Shown here: positions 1-4,953 of the stretch, piece after piece | Layout: each line of letters starts with the position of its first letter | Numbering within the stretch: position 1 is the first letter of the stretch | NCBI GenBank assembly: GCA_022562855.1 | Contig: JADFON010000142.1 | Coordinates: 1 to 5,787, forward strand | Length of the DNA stretch: 5,787 nucleotides | Reading direction: 5' to 3' | Source: Candidatus Zhuqueibacterota bacterium | GTDB lineage: Bacteria; SM23-31 | Translations under genes and position numbers: made by a program | Notes under the pieces: model-generated | What the model saw: the letters and a program-made list of their open reading frames with translations, nothing else | The model's database searches: none | What the model was told of the DNA's origin: nothing

Positions 1-1
1 T

Positions 2-1195
2 TACATTCCGTTTGTTGCATTGATTTTGTTAATGGGTTTAGGCTTGGTTATGCAAACACGTCTTGGTGTTAAAAAGACCGAAACCAGTATTCAAATACAA
101 AATGTCACATTTCTGGAAAACGGGAAAATGTTACAAGACCGTTTAGAAAATAACACTGCGCGTGAGGCTCCGTTTATGACCTCCGACACTTTGGCTTTTA
201 TTATTTCACTTGTTTCCTTAGTAGCGGTAATTTGGCTGTTCTCCGGAAAAATTCTTGATTGGGCAGGGCAGAAATATATGCTTGTTTTTACTTTTACTAT
301 CGTGGCTCTTGCTTTTCTTGTAATAGTATCACAGTTGATTTTTGATGGAAAGTTCTTTTACTCGATGATTCCCTGGGAATTATGCAAGATAAGTCTTCCT
401 ATAGCTCTTGCAGGTTTTCTTGCGGATAACGGAAGGTTTCTGCATGTCCACGAACACGGAAAAATTTCAATGAAGCTCTCAAACTGGGGTCCCTTTCTCC
501 TTTTCATCTCATTACCTATGATTCTGTTTGTAGTATTAGGGGATTATGGCCAGATAATGATTTATGGCGCACTTATTCTAATTATGCTTTTTGTTGCTAC
601 CGGCAGCCTGGTTTATCCGGTATTTGCAGGGGTGGGATTGTTAATTGTCCCACTAATTGTTTCTATATTATTGCCGATCTTTCCCGATCATGTAGCGGTA
701 CGTTGGGATTTGTGGCAACATTTTTGGAGCGGTTTCCCCTCGTCGGTATGGTGGGATAGGAGCTATCAAACTGCAAACGCAATCTTTGCGTTAAATGCCG
801 GAGGGTTGGGCGGCACAGGTTTGGGTCTTGGAAGTCCCGGCTTGGTGCCTTTGTCGCAATCTGATTTCATATTCGTTGAAGTGGCGGAAGAATTAGGTTT
901 TATTGGTACTTTGGCGATTTTTTTATTATATTTGAGCATAATTGTGACAGGATTTCGGACTGCTTCTCATTGTGTAAAAAGATTTGACTTCCTTGTTGTT
1001 TCTGCTATATCTCTGACATTCTGTTGTCAAATATTTATTAATATTGGGGGAGTTATTAACTTAGTTCCATTAACAGGAATTGTTCTGCCATTTTTGAGTA
1101 AGGGAGGTTTTTCTCTCATAACCTTTACTATATTGGTGGGATTAATAATGGCAGTTTCTCATAAAAATGCAACTAATCAGAAAATAATTCAATAA
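2..1195 (+). CDS. FtsW/RodA/SpoVE (SEDS) family peptidoglycan glycosyltransferase, 5'-truncated by the window edge
   Basis: Multi-pass inner-membrane protein of the SEDS family, which polymerises lipid II into glycan strands, normally with a class B PBP partner. The frame is open to the left edge; the TTG at 20 is only the first possible start inside the window and is very unlikely to be the real one. Residue numbers here count from that TTG. Visible family marks are a W-E-x-x-K segment (E120, K123), GDYGQ (D175, G177), a large outer loop around 219-285, QTANAIFALNAGG near 250, SDFIFVEVAEELG with D282 matching the essential Asp of RodA/FtsW, and PLTGIVLPFLSKGG (350-363). The opening stretch, proline then a hydrophobic run ending GLGLVMQTRLG, resembles the large actinobacterial RodA type, which carries extra N-terminal helices. 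Odd points: the usual SYGGSS reads SKGGFS, QPSE reads IPWE, and a hydrophilic insertion lies at about 17-53. Family call is secure; whether it serves elongation, division or another role is not shown. Confidence 0.93.
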   Translation, partial: YIPFVALILLMGLGLVMQTRLGVKKTETSIQIQNVTFLENGKMLQDRLENNTAREAPFMTSDTLAFIISLVSLVAVIWLFSGKILDWAGQKYMLVFTFTIVALAFLVIVSQLIFDGKFFYSMIPWELCKISLPIALAGFLADNGRFLHVHEHGKISMKLSNWGPFLLFISLPMILFVVLGDYGQIMIYGALILIMLFVATGSLVYPVFAGVGLLIVPLIVSILLPIFPDHVAVRWDLWQHFWSGFPSSVWWDRSYQTANAIFALNAGGLGGTGLGLGSPGLVPLSQSDFIFVEVAEELGFIGTLAIFLLYLSIIVTGFRTASHCVKRFDFLVVSAISLTFCCQIFINIGGVINLVPLTGIVLPFLSKGGFSLITFTILVGLIMAVSHKNATNQKIIQ

Positions 1196-1204
1196 CAAAA
1201 TACG

Positions 1205-2230
1205 ATGGATAAAAAACTAATACAAATAATTGTGGATGGTTCGCCTGACGAAAGAGAAAACGCCGCCCGCCAGATATGCCAGAGCAGAAAGAAAGATACC
1301 GCTGCGGAACTTGTTAACCAACTTCACCTTGCAAGCCCTTCGACAAGGGAAATTATAGCGATTATTATTGGCGTTTTGGGTGGTAAGGATAACATACAAA
1401 ACCTCACAAAACTTTCAAAAACAGATCCGGAAGCAAATGTACGTATTGCCGCAATTATTTCCCGCCAATTTGCGGGGAAAATGACCTTTGACCAACTGCG
1501 GAGCGAGATTAGAAATTTCCACAAAGATGAAAGCCCAGTAAAGCAAAAAGAAATCCAGGAAAAACAACCTGTCGAAAACAATCGAGAAAAACAAGTACTC
1601 GGTTCTCCTGAAATGAGGAGTATTTCGGCGCGCGAAACAAAAGAGGAAAATGACGATCCGAAGCGGGAAATGTCCCTGCTGTCTAAATTTCAAACAAAAA
1701 AAGTCCTGTCAATCGCCGTCTTGGCAACGATCGTGCTAATGATTGCCCTTATCTCAAAGTATGTTATTTTAAATGGTAATGATAACAAGCAAGTCGTCGA
1801 AGCTGGAAGAATGTCGATTGGTGCGATAATCAAAGAAAGATTTACAGCGATAGAAAAATTTAAAAGCACAAACCTGAACCCGGAAAATCCGGCAAGCAAG
1901 TATCCGATGACGCTTGAAATCAGAACCGTTTCCGGCGACGTATATGGAGACCTTTTTGAAGCAATATACGGTAATGTTATGGGAACTGAAATTGGAATGA
2001 ACACACTTGGCGCATTCTGGAGACATGTAAATTTCGGTAATGATAAAATGCAGAATCTTGCGGATTTAATGGAGCAGGAAACTTCCGGAGAGTTACTGTT
2101 ATTCCCTAATCCGGCAGCCTTGAATATGATTTTAGATGTTGAGAGCGGAAGTTTGTCGTATCAAACTCTTAACAATTTTGATCCTGACCTTGTGATAAGG
2201 ATTCGGGTCGACAATGTAGTAGTCAGGTAG
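1205..2230 (+). CDS. HEAT-like repeat, single-pass membrane protein of unknown function
   Basis: I do not recognise this as a named family. Residues 1-105 are helical and HEAT-like: paired amphipathic helices with a DPEANVRIAAIISRQF stretch (74-89) typical of HEAT/armadillo-type repeats, which usually bind proteins. Residues 106-165 form a highly charged, Lys/Glu-rich, probably disordered linker. One transmembrane helix spans about 167-189, with KFQTKK on its N-side, so the HEAT part should be cytoplasmic and residues 190-341 outside. The outer part has mixed helix and strand with a glycine-rich middle (about 243-270) and ends in a beta-like DLVIRIRVDNVVV. The ATG lies 9 bases after the SEDS stop without a clear ribosome site, suggesting one transcript and translational coupling. 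The layout (cytoplasmic interaction domain, one helix, outer domain) suits an adaptor between cytoplasm and envelope, possibly for the neighbouring SEDS protein; that role is inferred from context only. Confidence 0.8.
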   Translation: MDKKLIQIIVDGSPDERENAARQICQSRKKDTAAELVNQLHLASPSTREIIAIIIGVLGGKDNIQNLTKLSKTDPEANVRIAAIISRQFAGKMTFDQLRSEIRNFHKDESPVKQKEIQEKQPVENNREKQVLGSPEMRSISARETKEENDDPKREMSLLSKFQTKKVLSIAVLATIVLMIALISKYVILNGNDNKQVVEAGRMSIGAIIKERFTAIEKFKSTNLNPENPASKYPMTLEIRTVSGDVYGDLFEAIYGNVMGTEIGMNTLGAFWRHVNFGNDKMQNLADLMEQETSGELLLFPNPAALNMILDVESGSLSYQTLNNFDPDLVIRIRVDNVVVR

Positions 2231-2238
2231 ACCGAAAT

Positions 2239-2955
2239 ATGAAGAAATTATACCTATATATTGTAATATTTCTCATTGTCGTAATGAACATTACCGATGT
2301 TGTTTCCGAATACTGGACCGATTTTTCTATGACAATATACATAACAAACAAATCGGACAAAACAAAAGAGTTGTTTCTTGAAAAGGGTCGGATATTGGAA
2401 CTGGCAGAGGTAAATTCAACACATATTCAAAGTATAATTATTACTTCCGGGGACGGATTAATAAGTATTCCCCCCGGACAAACCGTTCAAAGAAGAATAA
2501 CAGGTATTTGTTTGAATAAGGGTTTGAGATTTCCCTCTGTAGGCAGGGAAATAGTTTTGACGCCGTTTACAGGAAACGAACAGTTGATACAAGCAGGCAG
2601 AGAACAGGAAGCAGTCCACAAAATCACTGAATTTCCGCTGGATAATGTCGCGTTAATAATCGCGAAGGGATACTCTGATAACAAAAAGGATGGCAGGGCA
2701 AAGGATATGGATGAAGCTTTTAAGGCGGCAGTGGAAAATGCAGCACGTGAGAGCGGGTTTACTTTTACCTCGGAGTCAATTTTAAACAATCTTAAACTCA
2801 TTCAAACCATGCAGAAATTGCGGGTTGAGGAAAAGTCGATCAAGCTCAATAAAGTAGTCCATGAGGAATATAACGAAGATACGGGCGAATATTTGTATAT
2901 TGGTGAGTTCGAAGTCCGGTCAAAACCCTCTAAACCTGAAATTCAAAAACAATAA
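2239..2955 (+). CDS. Exported protein with an unknown beta-rich domain and an LPP20/FlgT-like domain
   Basis: Begins MKK and a hydrophobic segment (about 4-17), so it is either secreted through Sec or held by an N-terminal anchor; no lipobox is present and no clear cleavage site stands out. Residues 30-112 look beta-rich, with an IPPGQTVQRRITGICLNKG stretch (77-95) holding the only Cys (C91) and then RFPSVGREIVLTPF (97-110); I cannot name this domain. Residues 136-227 follow the LPP20/FlgT-N pattern: a strand ending in AKGYS, a helix rich in Ala with xDEAFKAAVENAARESG (157-173), a Ser-containing segment, an amphipathic helix, then VVHEEYNEDTGEYLYIGEFEVR as the closing strand pair. FlgT/LPP20 folds are known in periplasmic and outer-membrane proteins of Gram-negative flagellar and envelope systems. 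The gene follows its upstream neighbour by 8 bases, with only a weak AGG at 2225-2227 as a ribosome site. Function is unknown; domain assignment is moderate because it rests on pattern, not alignment. Confidence 0.75.
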   Translation: MKKLYLYIVIFLIVVMNITDVVSEYWTDFSMTIYITNKSDKTKELFLEKGRILELAEVNSTHIQSIIITSGDGLISIPPGQTVQRRITGICLNKGLRFPSVGREIVLTPFTGNEQLIQAGREQEAVHKITEFPLDNVALIIAKGYSDNKKDGRAKDMDEAFKAAVENAARESGFTFTSESILNNLKLIQTMQKLRVEEKSIKLNKVVHEEYNEDTGEYLYIGEFEVRSKPSKPEIQKQ

Positions 2956-2964
2956 TTGTATTTT

Positions 2965-2968
2965 GGAG
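2965..2968 (+). promoter_or_regulatory. Shine-Dalgarno sequence for the channel gene
   Basis: GGAG sits 7 bases before the ATG at 2976. It is the only strong ribosome-binding sequence in the window and fixes that start. The other four visible starts have weak or no such site, so the channel may be translated independently of its upstream neighbours. Confidence 0.6.
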
Positions 2969-2975
2969 TGTTTCG

Positions 2976-3980
2976 ATGGGTCAATTTGAAAATGCAATCC
3001 CTGCGAAAACTAAGAAAAGTTGTTCATATATTCGCAGGGATGGAACGTATTGTCCGGAACAGCCGTTAAACGGTTCTCATTATTGTTTTTGGCACGATAG
3101 TACTGTGGATAAAATAAATAACGAAGTTAAAGAAAAACTCGAGAAAAAGGTAAAAGAAGACCCGAATTGCGAAGGATATCAACTTGAAAATGTCGATCTT
3201 TCCGACGCATGGTTGACCGATACAGTATTCGACGACGCTGTTTTACGGAAGGCAAAATTGCATAAAGGTCACCTGTTTGGCATTTCACTCAAGGGAGCAG
3301 ACCTGTTTAAATCGAATTTTTCCTCGGCTAATCTACGCCATGCAAAGCTAAACCAGGCAAACTTGATGGGAATGAATATAGAGAATGCCAAATTAGCGAA
3401 TATTAACTGGGGCGAAGATTATATAATTCTTCAGGAAATCCAGGCAATGCTGGCTTTGAAACAAAAGCAGAAAGTGGTAGCGAAAAGTAAATTCAAAGAT
3501 GCGGAGGAAATATATCTTGTTTTGAAGAACCATTTTAGCGCATTAGGAGATTCTAAACTTGTCGGCAAATTCTTTTACCGGGAAATGATAACCCAGCAGC
3601 GACAAATGCCGCTATTTTCCGCCCAACGGTTTTTTATGAAATTAGCCGACGTATCATGCGGATACGGTGAAAAGGTTTTTAATATACTATCTTTCTCGCT
3701 ATTTGTCATAATTATGAATGCGGCAGTTTACAGTTTTAGCGGAATAACCGATGGCGATACAATCTTCCGAATTTCACTCGATAATGGGGTTTTTGGTGTA
3801 ATCAAAACCTTTTTTCATATGCTTTATTTTAGTACGGTAACGTTTACAACACTGGGTTATGGAGATTTTTCACCGGCGACCCCATTAACCGCCTTACTTG
3901 CTGGTTTAGAGGCGTTTATGGGAGCCTTTCTTGTTGCTCTGTTTGTAATTTCAGTTTACAAAAACATGATGTCACGGTAA
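2976..3980 (+). CDS. Pentapeptide-repeat two-TM potassium-type ion channel with an N-terminal Cys/His cluster
   Basis: Predicted inner-membrane cation channel of the Ion_trans_2 type. Order of parts: a Cys/His cluster C16-x9-C26-x10-C37-x2-H40 that could bind a metal such as zinc; a charged helix (45-62); pentapeptide repeats at about 68-143, with A(D/N)LxxSN-like units such as GADLFKSNFSSANLRHAKLNQANL split across 107-130; a helical linker (150-235) with the EIYLVLKNHF and FYREM elements commonly seen in this channel family; TM1 about 236-254; pore helix; selectivity filter TTLGYGD (291-297), matching the K+ channel TxGYGD signature; TM2 about 303-328. Four such subunits would be needed for a pore. 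There is no RCK/TrkA-N domain, so gating may run through the pentapeptide region or metal site, which is inference. The start is supported by GGAG 7 bases upstream. Family call is strong; permeant ion, gating signal and link to the neighbours are not shown. Confidence 0.92.
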   Translation: MGQFENAIPAKTKKSCSYIRRDGTYCPEQPLNGSHYCFWHDSTVDKINNEVKEKLEKKVKEDPNCEGYQLENVDLSDAWLTDTVFDDAVLRKAKLHKGHLFGISLKGADLFKSNFSSANLRHAKLNQANLMGMNIENAKLANINWGEDYIILQEIQAMLALKQKQKVVAKSKFKDAEEIYLVLKNHFSALGDSKLVGKFFYREMITQQRQMPLFSAQRFFMKLADVSCGYGEKVFNILSFSLFVIIMNAAVYSFSGITDGDTIFRISLDNGVFGVIKTFFHMLYFSTVTFTTLGYGDFSPATPLTALLAGLEAFMGAFLVALFVISVYKNMMSR

Positions 3981-4004
3981 AAATTAATTGAATTAGATTG
4001 TAGT

Positions 4005-4034
4005 GCCCGCAAACCCATTTGCAGGTGATTTTTT
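4005..4034 (+). terminator. Candidate Rho-independent terminator or attenuator between the channel and lipoprotein genes
   Basis: A 9-base-pair stem (4005-4013 with 4018-4026) contains one C/A mismatch and one G-T pair, closes on a CCCA loop, and is followed two bases later by six T (4029-4034). This is the usual shape of an intrinsic terminator, though the imperfect stem makes it weak. It lies 24 to 25 bases after the channel stop and ends only 15 bases before the next start codon, so it leaves little room for a separate promoter. It may end most transcription after the channel gene, or act as a leaky attenuator that lowers expression of the two LPP20 genes downstream. Confidence 0.5.
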
Positions 4035-4049
4035 AAAAACATTTTTGTA

Positions 4050-4907
4050 ATGAGATTAATCGAAAAAAACTTTTTTCCTGTTTACTGCCGGCAATATATG
4101 CTGTCCCTTGCAGCATTGATTATCATCGTTGGATGCTCAAAAAAGAATCAAGATCCCATAGAAATAAGTTCAATGGTTGTAGAAACTGATGATTATATTG
4201 AAGTTACAGGTCTGGGCGCGGGTTCTGTCAGTGCAGGTTATACCGAAGCGGAGGCACGAAGGAATGCGGCTGATATTGCCTATTTTCAGGCTTTAGAGAT
4301 ATTGTCTGAGGTAATTCAGGGAATAGCTGTCCGGGGCGAAATGACCTTGAGAGATTTACGAATGAGGGAAGGGGAACTTGCACAGATAGTACAAACAAAA
4401 TTGAGAGGTGTTAGCATAGATGGGTCAACAAGATTTGAGCAACAGGAAGACGGTTCATGGTTAGCGGCAGTGACAATAAGATGGGACAAGAAAAACGCGT
4501 CGACTTTCGCAGCCGAACTCAGAAATTCGGAGATCATAAATAATCGTTCTATCGATGAGAGCAGTAGTATTAATTATTCAGGAATAATTCTCGACTTGAG
4601 ATATATTTATGGTTACAATGCTTTATTGGCTCCAAAAATTATTACGCGGGAAGGAAGATTGTTGATTTCGGCAATGAACATTAAACCGGATTATCTAATA
4701 TCCAATTATGGTATTTCAATATTTTCCACAATCAATGAGGCAGTGAAATCCGGGAATGTGGGGGAATATCCCATGAAACTGGTCCCAAAGGAATATGACG
4801 CTGTAACAGGCTCAATAATTCTCTCGCATTCAGACGCTCAAAAGCTTTCTGATAGCCCTGTAAAAGACAATTTGATCAAACAGGGAAAAATTGCGCTAAT
4901 TTTGTGA
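4050..4907 (+). CDS. LPP20-domain lipoprotein with a conserved C-terminal domain
   Basis: Predicted lipoprotein. The N-terminus has basic residues (R2, K6, R14), a hydrophobic core LSLAALIII and lipobox I-V-G-C29 followed by Ser, which in enterics would favour outer-membrane sorting. Residues 49-146 match the LPP20 pattern: YIEVTGLGAGSVSAGYTEAEARRNAADIAYFQ (split over 49-80), a long helix, then a DGSWLAAVTIRW strand (134-145). Residues 176-285 form a second domain starting YSGIILDLR, with the PKIITREGR, NVGEYPMKLVP and IILSHSDAQKL elements known in many LPP20-domain proteins of Gram-negative bacteria. The same layout recurs in the next gene, where the elements are nearer to the usual form. 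The ATG at 4050 is chosen because it supplies a charged n-region; M17 (4098) would leave an uncharged signal peptide. No ribosome site is visible. Family role is poorly known; LPP20 of Helicobacter pylori is a surface-associated lipoprotein. Do not infer flagellar function here, since no flagellar gene is seen. Confidence 0.85.
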   Translation: MRLIEKNFFPVYCRQYMLSLAALIIIVGCSKKNQDPIEISSMVVETDDYIEVTGLGAGSVSAGYTEAEARRNAADIAYFQALEILSEVIQGIAVRGEMTLRDLRMREGELAQIVQTKLRGVSIDGSTRFEQQEDGSWLAAVTIRWDKKNASTFAAELRNSEIINNRSIDESSSINYSGIILDLRYIYGYNALLAPKIITREGRLLISAMNIKPDYLISNYGISIFSTINEAVKSGNVGEYPMKLVPKEYDAVTGSIILSHSDAQKLSDSPVKDNLIKQGKIALIL

Positions 4908-4953
4908 TTTGTTTTATTATTTCGATGCTCCTATTTGACAGGATTGACAAATA

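Noticed and set aside
20-22. TTG as the true start of the SEDS gene
   Set aside because: The frame stays open to the left edge with family-like residues (YIPFVA) before it, and the protein would begin in the middle of a transmembrane helix.
1458-1479. Hairpin CCCGC/GCGGG with flanking TTT/AAA inside gene 2
   Set aside because: It has a bulged G and no T-run on either strand, and sits in the HEAT-like coding region, so a terminator role is not supported.
1217-1693. Overlapping minus-strand open frames opposite gene 2
   Set aside because: They lie wholly inside a convincing + strand gene, show Cys/Phe/Arg-rich nonsense composition and overlap one another in different frames.
1690-2026. Minus-strand open frames of about 85 and 104 codons opposite the 3' half of gene 2
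   Set aside because: Shadows of the coding strand with no recognisable domain, no ribosome site and no gap to hold a promoter.
2487-2801. Minus-strand open frame of 104 codons opposite gene 3
   Set aside because: Lies inside gene 3, is rich in Ser/Leu as antisense frames often are, and has no family features.
3156-3410. Pentapeptide repeats acting as a DNA-gyrase-protecting (Qnr-type) protein
   Set aside because: The repeat stretch is short and is fused to a two-TM pore with a K+ filter, so it belongs to the channel, not to a Qnr-like protein.
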